A DNA stretch of 64,000 bases from Ceratodon purpureus (taxonomy: Eukaryota; Streptophyta; Bryopsida; Pseudoditrichales; Ditrichaceae). Position numbers and translations under genes: made by a program. The notes under the pieces are model-generated. The model saw only the letters and a program-made list of their open reading frames with translations, did not search any database and was not told where the DNA came from. Shown one piece after another: positions 10,254 through 20,862 of this stretch; the stretch's first letter is position 1; every line of letters begins with the position of its first letter. Location of the stretch: positions 17,301,199-17,365,198 of the forward strand of contig CM026422.1 in the NCBI GenBank assembly GCA_014871385.1, given 5' to 3'.

Positions 10254-13200
10254 TCATACAGGCTCGTTGCCAGCGTCATCGCTGTCCACGTTGTTGCCAG
10301 CGTCGTCACCGTCAGTTGAGTTGCGTCCTTCTTCAAGATCCACATTGTTGCCCTCCTCCCCGGGGTCATCTTCGATGGCAGATCCTCTTGCTTGATCATT
10401 GTTGGCTCCATCACCTCCAACGGTGTTATCACACACCCAAGCTTTGCCAACACGCCGTCGCCTTGACCGCCAATTCTCCAAAGCCCTGGCAGCATTTGAT
10501 CGATGCCACTGTTCTCGCCTTCTACGTCTAGCCTCCATGCGGGCCTCATCGTCCGGGGTATTTAGAACCCTGGTGCACTCTAATTTCTTCTTATACCGAT
10601 ACTGTATATTTCGGTACCAATGTTGGAATTGTTGCAAAATAACACTGATGCGCTCTTTGCCACTACCGTGAGCTGTATGCGCTTGATTCGCTGCCTTCGC
10701 TTGATGATGGGATTTCTCCATACCCTGGCAACTCCATACGGCCAGACTACCGTATTCCTCCACAAACCAACTGCCATGCCTGACAATCACATGCTGTCAA
10801 CAGCCACTCCAAGGTTAGTCCTGGATAGAGAATTGACAAAAGTGAGGTCAGCCATCAACCCCTAATTCATCCCAAACCTCGTTCATATAACTCACCATGT
10901 AGTGCGACACATGCTCCTCTCCGAAGGCCTCCAAAAATGTTCTCCCCCACGTTTCTATCTTCCCTTTGAACTGGAGTCGTTGTTCTGCTGTCAGCACCAA
11001 GCCGCTGAAATATGGTAGAACCTCTTCAAAGGCTTGCCACATAGCAGCCCTTGCCCTACGATGTGCACCGCCGCCACTATTATTGCTCTCTGCTTGACAT
11101 ATGTCTTTCCAGGCCTTGTCGTTTCCAGACCATACGCTTGGTTTAAATAGTCTGCTAGCAACAACCCCACTGAAAGATGGCTTCTGTGGCACATTCCCTG
11201 TGCTGCCACTCAGTTTCGGATCCTTTCTAATCTCCACATTGCCACCGTGAGCCCCGATAGCTGACAAGGACTTCTCCATTTGCTCTATAGCTGTAGCCCT
11301 CAGTCTTTGATCTTGTATGTTCCAGACATAAATGATGTGTTGATGCACAATCTTCTCCGCTAGGCGAACTAGGGCGTGAAGTGTACAAATGTGCACTCTT
11401 TGCAACGGAATTGGCAAGATAGGCCTCCACCTTGTATGTGCACGCATGTCACATGGTTCTGGCTCCACATAGTTGGCAAACAGTCCCCTCACCAAGTTCG
11501 GTTTCCCACGTTTTCTGATGGCAGCACTCGCCTGGCTTGCTGTCCCTACGGTAGGCTTAGCCCTCTTCTGCTCGCAGTATATGCAGTTCATCGCACACGA
11601 CGGCCCCGACTGAAGCCCGTACATACACTTGATCGTCTTCATGTTCGCAGCGAGATGCCACTCCACATGGAATTCTCCAACTTCAGGGACCGTGAGTTTC
11701 TCGCCACTGGACTGTGCTGCAATCACAGATGGAAATTTGGATTTCCCAAATATCCACGACAGAACTTCGTAGGACTCTTTTTCCACTTGAAAGGTTGCCA
11801 CTGGCCAGATTTCCTGCTCCGACTGGACTGAGAAAAACAGGGCATGGTTTCTCTGAATGTCTGGGTCGAGCGCCCTATTCATCAATGTGATGCTGACCCG
11901 TTCAAACTTCTTGCCATTGACAATCTCGGCCTCGTCCAATTTCATGACAAATACCAGCGGTGCCCCTCTTAACTCTGTGGAAACATGGCGAGTGGATGTG
12001 TAAGTCACGGTTAATTGATAAATAACCCTGCTGGCAGCAAACTTTGAAAACAACAGTCTGAGGTGATTACGTTACCTTCTTCCGTGATGCCGTAGAAGAT
12101 CACCATGCTCCTTTGGACCACCTCAAGGTCTGTGAATAGGGAATTCTTGTCAGTCAAAACGACTTCCTTTACCATGTCCTCGGACTTCTTGTTCTTCTTA
12201 GAACTTGCTGGCAGCGTAAGTCGACCTTCAGCATGGTAGTATTCGCCAATATACTGTGGCAGGTTTGCATTTAACTCCTGCCGAAGCAGTTTCACGTGAT
12301 AGGGGCTCGGTAAAATACTCCCGGAGACTCCTTTGTTCAGAGCAGCAATGGGAGCCTTCACAGATTTGTAGAGAGCACCATATCCCCGATGGGAAACCCC
12401 TGCCTGGTCGCAAGCAGCAAGAATTTTGTCCGGTCCAATACTCTTACCAATCGATTTCAGCACATTTTTCGCAATATCTGACTGAACATGTGCCATTGCA
12501 GGCTGAGAAGCGAGCGCTACACCTTCATGCCGTGACAAAATTCGAGCTAGTGCTACTGCAGTCCTATTTTGGGACTCTTTATCCCCCCGCAGTCGAGAGC
12601 ACTTCCGGTTCTCTCGGTTCCTTTCAACAACAAACTGCACCACATCTGGTTGCAGCACTGTCCGCACAAGCTTCACTCTTGCTTTTGATCCACCTGATCC
12701 AGGTTTTAACTCGTGAATCCCTCTGAGAGCCCTCCTCCTATTTTGCATGCCCATGGGGGTCTCCTTCTCGAAGCTGGCCCTCCGCTGGCAACGGTCAACG
12801 TCTTCTTGGAGACCCCGCACATGGCGCTCCAATTGCTCCACCCTTTGGGCATGGCAATCACGGACAGCCTGTAATTCAGCTTGCAAATCCCTGCATTTCT
12901 TCTCTAACTCAAGGCAACAAATTCTCCCCAATTGGACATCTTGGGCTGCCCTTGAGTTGCTGGCCAGAGCTTCGCCTCTAAGCTCAAGCACTTCTTCGCT
13001 CAACTATGCCAACTGGATCCGCGTCTCCTCCTGTGTAGAACCATGTACACAATGATCCAGCAGCCTGTGTGTATATCCGCGAAGACCCTGCTCTCCATGA
13101 CATATGAATTCAACGAACTCTTTTAGCGACTTGATTGGAGGTGGCTTCCCTGTCATTGGGTCAACAGGGTAAATGTCTCCATTGATCCACAAGTCAATGT

Positions 13201-13348
13201 TCGTGTCTCCACGCAACCTCCGTGTTGGAAACGAGCTCCTCATGCACAGCTCCACTTGCGTAGAACCTCGTCTCATGACCGGGGCATAGCGTGTGTCCAG
13301 TGCAAAGTGGGGAATGTACTGATTGCTTCGTTCAGCCCTTGCTGCCAT
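10254..13348 (-). CDS. transposase-like protein of the large TIR element (one in-frame TAG)
   Basis: Minus-strand gene of three exons: 13348-12076, 11974-10860 and 10793-10254. GT/AG introns restore one frame of about 970 codons. The only lesion is an amber TAG at 13006-13004 between RIQLA and LSEEVLELRG. Blocks fit a DDE-type transposase family widespread in eukaryotes (recalled as pattern, not named): APLVFVMKLDEAE (candidate first Asp); EWHLAANMKTIKCMYGL followed by a CIYC pair; PLQRVHICTLHALVR; and SCQGMEKSHHQAKAA (candidate catalytic Glu), followed by an Arg-rich acidic tail. The N-terminus has a coiled coil. At the second Asp position relatives usually read GD-K; here AAN-K has Asn, so this copy may be catalytically dead. 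Start chosen at MAARAERSNQ. Confidence 0.65.
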
Positions 13349-14227
13349 CGTGGACCCTATAGTCGGTAATCTTGATTGAATCTCCCCCGGTCACACTTGG
13401 TGATTTGCTGTTATTCGAGAGAACTTGTTCTGATCTTCGGACACCTTCTACACCCAATGAAAAACTGAATTCACAACCTCAAATACTCCGAACCTAATTC
13501 GATAGACCTGCGTGGCATCTACAAGCGCTATCGACCACGAAACCTACATTGCCTTATGCCGTTGTGGCAGCAAGGGCTAATGAAATCGAAATTCAAATTG
13601 CTCAAAAACCCAGTAGCCCCTGAACACCCCACAAAGGTTTATCGAATTAGGTTAACTTACCTTCCCTTCAAGTACATCAGTTTTCATCTCTTCGTTGAAA
13701 CCTTGGTCGCCGACTGAGAACAACCCCTCGCCGCCGTCGCTGCCAGCGGACGCTGCCAAGAAATGAATTGCAATCTCAATTTTGCTCCTCCGGTCTGGGG
13801 CGCCATCGCCACTCCGAATCTTTGGAGCAAATCACATACGATTGTGCGTCCCACAGTGCCAACAACGACTTGCTTGAAGCAAAACAGGGCGCTTCGTTTT
13901 CTTGGTGCTGAACGGCGTAGAGCCGGTGGCGCCATCGCGCCCAGACCGTTGTGGCAACAACTCGAACAATCCGTGGATCGAGGCAACGGATCGAGGCAGT
14001 TCATTAATCGCCGAGCAATAAATCCCACTCCTTGGCGCTCAACAACCACCGTCCACGCCCTCTCGCCAACGAGGACCAACTGTGCCACGCAACTCCCGTC
14101 CGTCTCCAAAAGGCCGCTTCGGGCAGCGTTTCAGACCCCTGCTAACAGCGACAGAGGGGGTTTTGGGCAGGCAGCCCACCTAACCCGGGCTGTCTTACAA
14201 GGCCCGTTGGAGACCTCATTTTTCCCC
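13349..14227. other. right subterminal region of the large transposon
   Basis: Upstream of the transposase-like gene, so its promoter and 5' untranslated region should be here. Overlapping frames on both strands (13684-14109 and 13763-14230) look like compositional shadows. GCTGCCAGCGGACGCTGCC at about 13739 is another copy of the element's dispersed motif. The last 45 bp match the left end of the 430-bp relative at 55125. Confidence 0.5.
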
Positions 14228-15356
14228 TAATGAGCATGTGGATACGCTTACCAAGGAGAAGGCGATTTTGTTGGACCGGAACAAGACCTTGGAAATCCAG
14301 AGTGCGGAGGCTCAAGCCCGCTGCAAAGCCTTGGTTGCCGATAACACTTCCTTGAAGCAGGGCCAGGGATCCTCATCAACCACAGCAGCCACACCCGAGG
14401 AGATCCTAAAATTACAGCAGGAGAAGATTGCCATGGAACAGGCCAAGGAAACCTTCGAAGCCAACAAAACAGGGTGGGTACATACTGCAGCTAACCTGAT
14501 CGCATCTCAAGCTTACGAGTTTCTCCGCAGCCACCCACCAACCACTGAGGCCCCGCCTCCAGGATACTTGGATCACTGCATCGATCAAGCTATTGTGGCT
14601 CTGGAACTGGAACAATCGGAGCATGACTGGGAGACAACGGACATGGATATGGACATCCTGTGCAACCCACACGAGACGACCTTACCCATGTCCATCACCC
14701 CCCAGACACTCCCCGAGATTTCTCCAGTAGTCTCGCTACCCTCGGCACCTAGTTCCAGCTCGGGCCCTGCATGGACTACACCAGTTCTCCCCTCTAACCT
14801 TGGCTCGGCATGGCCTGAGCGAGACAACCCCGAGGAGCGCGTGGATATCCCGGACCACCTGACCGACGTGGAGGTAACGCCACAGCCCTCCCCGCGTCTG
14901 CCACAACCCCGCCAAGCATCTCCAAGTCCATCCATGGTACCATTTCGTCCCAAATCCTTCAAAGTTCATAAAGACGCACTTAAAAAGATCGAGGAAAAGA
15001 ACAACTTAGAAGTTCAGGCGAGTGATGAGAGTGAAGCCGAGGAAGAGTTGGACCTAGCCATTAGCGAAGTCCAGAAGTACTTTACCAGTAATGCTGATCT
15101 CGTAGCCATCTACAGTAACCCGGAGTCCGAGCATGTTCAGTGTCCCGCATGTAATAAGCTATTGGGAAAGACCGTGTACGATGTATACCAACATGCCATT
15201 ACATCACGCGCCAAACACAACCTAATCCATAAGGGTGTTGCTGCAGCCATAGCGGCATTCTACGGAGGCCAAGCACCCCCCAGGCGACAAGTACAGGTGC
15301 CTCACGAGGAGACCCGACCCGATAGACGACCAGCTCACCGACGAAGCCGTGGCTAA
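14228..15356 (+). pseudogene. gypsy accessory ORF, 3' half, with SGS3-like zinc finger
   Basis: Continuation of the gypsy third ORF after the nested transposon; the frame is open from 14229 and the GTG at 14238 is not a real start. It begins with coiled coil (TLTKEKAILLDRNKTLEIQ), passes through an acidic Pro/Ser linker and ends with a compact finger: CPACNKLLGKTVYDVYQHA then AKH and LIHKGVAAAIAAFYG. The spacing C-x2-C-x13-H plus the downstream AKH and the helix resembles the zf-XS finger of plant SGS3-like RNA-silencing proteins. That is my pattern reading, not a search result. Without the transposon the two halves would give a protein of about 740 residues. Confidence 0.55.
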
Positions 15357-15401
15357 CAAGGAAATCCGAGGACGGATTACACTCTCCAACGGAGGGCAAA
15401 A

Positions 15402-16028
15402 TGTTACCCGGCAGGGTAACATGGCGAACAGGGATGCGTAGCCACGGCCATGGGTACCAAGGAGAAGGCGGTGGCACTACCAGTCAGTAGCAGTAGACAG
15501 GTAGTTAGCATAGTATAAAGGAAGTAGCAAACGGTTGATCAGGTCTCTTGGAACTTTTGTATGCGTATTATGTCTAAAGGCTCGAAGGCCGTACTAGACA
15601 GACGCTTCTCCACTCTTACTAGTACAGACTTGGGTCTGGGACTGAACCCCTGATGCTTTACTTCATTTCTTTGTCCTCACAGTTCACTTCTCGCCTATCT
15701 CCCCTTGCATCTGTAACCCCTGGATTTGCATGGTCAAGCCCTGGAGCTGGCCTCTTGTCTGAATTTGTGTGCTTCTATATACTGTTGTACTAACTCTATC
15801 CTGGGGCCAGTGACTCCCAGCAGCCACACCATACTTAGAGTAGAGTTACAGGCCTGGAGTCCGGGACTTAGCCTCCTTGGTCGACCAGGACTTACACCTG
15901 CCCCTTAGTACTCCCTGAGACCGTGGGTTCCTAAGGGATACCTCCCTGAACACACCTTGGCTACCAAGAATTCCCCTAGAACTTACTCTCCAGACCTCTC
16001 ATCTCCATCGTGCCAACCCAGCGTAACA
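15402..16028 (+). repeat. gypsy 3' LTR
   Basis: It starts with TGTTACCCGGCAGGGTAAC directly after a purine tract (GGAGGGCAAAA, 15391-15401) that would prime plus-strand synthesis. It ends with GTAACA at 16023-16028, giving TGTTAC/GTAACA inverted ends. A TATA element TATAAAG lies at about 15514. Length 627 bp. The downstream border is the less certain one, because the 5' LTR is outside the window for comparison. Confidence 0.7.
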
Positions 16029-17890
16029 GCATGCACCCGAGCAGTGAGCACTACGCCCATAAAAAGCTGCCACATCATTCATTGGTCAGAATTTACAACA
16101 TCATTATCAAAACCTGCCCAATTGGTTGCAGTCAACTTTGATTATGTCATTTAATCACAGAAAAGAACCAAATGCAATGAAATAAAGTGCCTCCAATAGA
16201 GTATGATTTATTGAATCTACAATAAAAATGGTGGTAAAAAAATAACAATTGTAACTGTGGCAGCCTGCCCAAAGTACCTGCGACCCACTTTGGGTTTTGT
16301 GGAATTTTTAGGGTTAAATACTTTTGAAAATCAAAAATCTAAAGAAAATAAGAGTTTAGGTTTTCAAAAGAAGATGGAAGAAGCTGTAGAAGAAGCTAAA
16401 GGAAAAGCTATAAGTACAAAGCACATCTTTTCAATCCCTATCCAAAAAGAATACATCTTTTGAGCGGATATTAAAAAACAACAAGTTATAGAACCACCAA
16501 GGTTCGTAAATCAGCGCAAAGAGTGTGATATGTGTAAATCTTCATAACATGTTAGATTTTATAGTTTGAAAAACAATAATGAAGCTCAACCACCATATAA
16601 ATGTACAAAATTTAGATATAATTTTTATCCTTTTAACCCTTAAACGTCCTCACCTATGTCCAGTTTAGATAGTTTTGCTAACATGAATTATAAAATGCAA
16701 TTAATATGAATATTTAGAACTTGATGTATAAATAAAAGTTATACATTTTGAATTTTGGATTCTATCTATACAGTTAGATCTATGACTTCTATCACTTATC
16801 TTCTTCTATAAATTTTGAAACATAAAATAAGAAATTAATTTGTAATTCAATTACAAATAAGATATTGTCAACAAGTGGATGAGGTTTGTTGTGATGAGTT
16901 ATAATGTAATACTTTAGGTGTAGTGATTTTTGGAGATTTTTCAGATGCTTGATTTTAATAGTTTTTTTCTTCAAAAATACTTTTAGACCAAAATCTTTAA
17001 GATTTTTGGTAAAACACTCCAACACAAAATGAAGCGTAATTTTTTTCAAAAATTACTTCCTTTTCCATGGAATCACACATACACAAAGCTAACTTCCTAT
17101 TAAAAATTCAGTAAAAAATCACACCTCAAAAAGTACATGACAGATGAGAAAATATGGATGAAATTTGTACATCAGGCCAAAAAGGCCTACTTGGGCAGGT
17201 AGGGGTTAAGATGCAGATATCACTTAAAAAAAACCAAAAGCCCATTGAAATAGAAAAGAGAGAATCTTCAAATTATAATACAACTTCAAATCAAGAGATT
17301 CAAATGGAAAGAGGAGAATCTTCAAATCAATTACAAAATTTTGAATCTAATCAAGATCATTATGAATACTAACGACACAATACTAACCGAAGAAATGTTG
17401 ACGCATGTGAAAGGATTCGGCGAAGGTGAAGGCAAGGGCTCGAGTTGAATGAGCATTGTATGGAAAGTGCTCTACGAAGGCATTGAAGGAGAAATATATG
17501 CGAGGGAGAAGGTAGGGTTTTGGAGAAGGCAAAAGTGAAAGATGTGTGGTGAAGGCCTTCAGAAGAAAGAGATTTGGCGCTGAAACCCTGGTGCGGCGCC
17601 ACTAGAGTTTCGGCCGCGGCGGTCGGGGGTGGCCATGGCGTTAGGGAACGGCTGGAGCCATAGGGCGGCTGTAACCATAAGGACAGCCGCGGAGATGGAA
17701 GGCAATTAAAAAGAAGAAGGAAATTGTTTAAAAAAAAAAAAATTGGAAATGGTAATTAGAAAGTTGGAAGACGAAGCATTGAAGGAAAAAACAAGACTCG
17801 GACAGTTAAACTACTTCCAACGTTTTTATAGCTGCACGAAACTTGAAAAAACCTGCAAACGCATGAGCACAAGTCACTTGCAAGTAGTGT
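16029..17890. other. AT-rich intergenic spacer
   Basis: AT-rich sequence without a supported gene. The 72-codon frame at 17154-17372 is low-complexity (repeated ESSN and QIEMERGESSN-like strings) and lacks any context for a gene. A TTAA-adjacent GGGG at about 17202-17209 resembles a piggyBac-like end, but no partner end was found. Confidence 0.5.
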
Positions 17891-17894
17891 TTAA

Positions 17895-18938
17895 CCCCTA
17901 AAGCATTTGGCCATGAAATCCCAAATTCTGCCTTGTTTTAGTTCAAGGTAGAATTATGCAAATTCAAACGTATTTTAAAGAATCAAACCGTAGGATCTAG
18001 TACCTAACTTGTACATGTATGTGCACACAAAATTTTAGATTGTAACTCCTCGCCGTTTGGAAGATCATAAGGTTTGAACTTGAGAGAAAAGTTTTTTTTG
18101 GTATTGCCTGGCAGGGACAGCCACCCTTCGGAGAGTGAAATAGCCAATTTTTTTGAGATCGTGTGGTTGAAGTTCTTCAATTTTGGATTCTAAGTGAGTT
18201 AGGAGTATGCTCAAAAAAATTTGAAGACAATACAACACACAAAAGCATTGGAAAACCACATTTCTAGTGACGGGAGTCAAATGAAATGCATATACACTAG
18301 CTCTTTTTCCACACTACAAATGCCTAAGAAGGTCATCTATTTTTTGAAATCTGAACAATGTATATATGCATTTGTATGGAAAAGAAATTGTAGAGGAAAA
18401 AAATCCAAAAAATAAAAAAATCCAAAATAGATATGAATTTTACAGCATATACTGTGGTTTAGGAGGAGAAAATGGTGAAGGAAAAATTGGTGACGAAGCT
18501 GTTTGAATTTTTTTTTTAAACTTAAAACTTTGACTGAATATGTCTCAAGATCTATACAGTCAAAGTTTACAAAATTTGGTACGTAGTCTAATTGGATGGC
18601 TCTTAACAAGATCCTACGGTTGGATTTTTCAAAATCAAGTATTAAAAAAATTGTGAAACGATTTCAAAAAGGATCATTTGGAAGTCAATGTAGACTGTCA
18701 CACATTTGGTACACCACTTTAAACCTGCCCAAGCTGCCCTGAATTGAATTTTGATCTTCAAAACACAAATTATTTCTTTACTACGGGCCCGATGAAAGTA
18801 AAATTTGGTCTTGTTAGAAAGATATGACAATTTCCCATGCTGTGCCAAAGTTACAACCACAACCAGTAAAATTTGACTCATAGGGAGCCCGACCTGACCC
18901 AAAATCATACCAAAACTGTTGAATTGATGCTTTAGGGG
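17895..18938. mobile_element. piggyBac-like non-autonomous element (1.04 kb, TTAA duplication)
   Basis: CCCCTAAAGCAT at 17895 is mirrored by ATGCTTTAGGGG ending at 18938. Immediately outside both ends lies TTAA (17891-17894 and 18939-18942). TTAA target sites plus TIRs starting with CCC are the hallmarks of piggyBac. The inside is AT-rich and shows no transposase, so it would depend on an autonomous relative elsewhere. Confidence 0.65.
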
Positions 18939-18942
18939 TTAA

Positions 18943-19516
18943 AGCGGAATTGATAAGAGCCAAAATCATCGAAGCCAAAGGCTGCCTCTCCAAATACTTT
19001 AACAATAATCACCATGTTGCACTATTCCGGTCAATAATCCAAGGAACTGATAAAATCGAAGACTAGCAAATGTTCAAAGAAAAATTGGAGAATTTCACCA
19101 GCGAAAGAGTTGTTGATTTGAGTTTTAGTATGCACTATGGAACAAACTTTGAACTAGAATCCTCACCATTAGACACCTTCATCGGAGCCATGTAAATATT
19201 AGTAGCGGAAAAGACTAACAAGGCGACGATGAATTCAACTATATAACAAACTGAAACAACAATGAGGAATGTAAGGGGTCGCCGGTTCTGAGGCAGCAAC
19301 CTGGAAGAAGCATAAGGAAAAGGATTCATGAACATTAAAAATAAAAAAATAAAAATAAAAAATAAAAAATTCATGGAACCCGAAGGAAGTCCCATTCGGG
19401 ACCCAACAAGCTCGACAACTACCAGAGGAGATTAGAGGACATTTATCCAAGAACAAATTCAAACGGGGCTAAATGCAGCCAATGCGTTAATTATCCGAGA
19501 ATATAGGCACTAGGAA
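18943..19516. other. spacer with no supported gene
   Basis: AT-rich DNA including a run of AAATAAAA repeats near 19340-19370. The minus-strand frames across it are Phe-rich artefacts of those repeats. Nothing else is visible. Confidence 0.4.
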
Positions 19517-20213
19517 TTGGCGGGGCACGACATACAACCAATCCCCATACCGACACCGGTCATGGCACAGCATGACACCCAAATTCAGAAAGCCACAAAA
19601 GTGGCCCGTCCAAAGAAATTTGCCGGCAAGAAAGGCGGAGATGTCTACCGTTGGTTAGCTCAACTCTGCCTCCAGTTCGACAGCGACCATAACGGATATA
19701 AGACAGAGCGACAAAAAGTCAACTACGCTCTTACATATGACGGGGTCGGCACAAGGTTGGGCCATGCCCATCCTAGAGGCTCTTAATGAGGGTCGCAACC
19801 ATCCACTCCTAGTGTCGTACGATGCTTTCCGAGAAGAAGTGGCAGTAGTCTTTGGAAAAATTGACTAGAAGGGCAACGCGCAAGATCTCTTACATGAACT
19901 GCGGCAGACAACAGGGGTGACGTTCTACATCGCCACTTTCGACAAACTCGCAGCACAAGTGAACTACTGCGAGGAGGCCCTAATTTTGACATTCCGGCAG
20001 GGATTAAAAAATGACATCCTTCATTCAGTAGCCCCATCTGAGGAGCCTCCTTCAACTCTCTAGAGATGGATGAAGAGCGACAATCGGCGATGGGACGACA
20101 GTCTAGTAGGCTACCTACTACGGGGTTTCTCCAAAACCGCTGATTCCCAGGTCCCTCACCTACAACCGGCCCCGTACCCATGGAACTAGATTCCCCGCAA
20201 GTCGACCGTGATG
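19517..20213 (+). pseudogene. gypsy gag relic
   Basis: Degenerate capsid region of a Ty3/gypsy gag. The visible series is KKFAGKKGGDVYRWLAQLCL, then after a frameshift near 19755 EALNEGRNHPLLVSYDAF, FREEVAVVFG, LLHELRQTTGVTFYIATF, FDKLAAQVNYCEEAL and FRQGLKNDILHSV. This is the usual retrotransposon gag order. Two in-frame TAG codons at about 19866 and 20061 break it. No protease or polymerase follows, so this is an isolated fragment just upstream of the BSL gene. Confidence 0.8.
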
Positions 20214-20862
20214 GCTAAGACACCAGCGGGGCAGTTAGAGTACCATGCCAAATTTACCTACATTTTTTTCCCAAAAAAGACTGTAGAACCTTGAAATGAA
20301 GAATTTCAAGGTTGTGCAGGTTCTACATGAAAAGTGTTGGAGCTCCCCAAAGAGTTGGATGAGTACTGTAGCGCCATTCCACTCCCGCCCCCAGCCGGCA
20401 GCGACCCAGTCCAGATGTCCACCCATCCAGCCAAACCCCGGCCCAGCCCCCGAGCGCGAGTGGGGCCCATCCACGACCCCCGGGGCCCGGGCCCGCGATG
20501 GGGAGCGCCAAGAGGGGGAAGCACACGAATGCAAAACCACGGCGAACGCAGACACCTCGCTCGCCCCAGCGCAAAACCACTGCAGACACCAACAGAGCGC
20601 AAAACTCCACGCACACAGCCAAACCATCACCATTCAGCCTAGAGACACTCCCGCGACTGAGCGAGAGAGACGAAGTCTGGTTACGAGCTCGGGAGCCACG
20701 ATCGGAGGTCCAAACCTAAGGCAGGCAGCCAGGCAGGCGGACCAAACCCTGGAGGGCACGCTATGGCGACGGGGAGCGGGGAGCTCTGGCAGGGGGGAGT
20801 GGTGTGAGATGAAGCGGCGGGACGCGCGCCGCACGAATTGAGAGGGAGGGGAGCGGGGAGAT
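20214..20862 (+). promoter_or_regulatory. presumed BSL promoter / 5' UTR region
   Basis: GC-rich sequence directly before the BSL start codon, with overlapping open frames on all strands explained by composition. No TATA box is obvious; a TATA-less, GC-rich promoter would suit a housekeeping-type gene. The exact transcription start cannot be read from the sequence. Confidence 0.35.

Larger units (their letters stand above)
3470..14227. mobile_element. 10.76-kb TIR DNA transposon nested in the gypsy element
   Basis: The two ends are inverted copies. GGTCTCCAACGGGCCTT at 3484-3500 is the exact reverse complement of the sequence at 14199-14215. The flanks read TTA on the left (3467-3469) and TAA on the right (14228-14230), compatible with one mutated 3-bp target duplication. 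The small relative at 55125-55554 has TTA on both sides. It interrupts the coiled-coil gene of the gypsy element, so it arrived later. Cargo: an unknown ORF (4232-5398, +), a coiled-coil/RING-like gene (6347 to at least 8390, -) and a spliced transposase-like gene (10254-13348, -). Motifs related to GCTGCCAGCA recur throughout. The superfamily is not assigned. Confidence 0.85.
1..16028 (+). mobile_element. Ty3/gypsy LTR retrotransposon, 3' portion
   Basis: Reading left to right, the block holds an RNase H domain, an integrase with HHCC finger and DDE core, a third ORF, a short purine tract and a 3' LTR. The order RNase H then integrase identifies Ty3/gypsy rather than copia. The 5' LTR, gag, protease and most of reverse transcriptase lie left of the window. 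The third ORF is interrupted by a separate DNA transposon at 3470-14227, so the retroelement is the older insertion. It is damaged: an in-frame TAG at 8-10 and a frameshift near 539-545. Confidence 0.9.

Noticed and set aside
16634-17210. Second piggyBac-like element with TTAA next to CCCTTAAACG and GGGGTTAA
   Set aside because: The two ends are not inverted copies of each other.
20296-20841. 181-aa plus-strand ORF and overlapping frames before BSL
   Set aside because: Composition-driven frames in GC-rich promoter sequence; no conserved motif.
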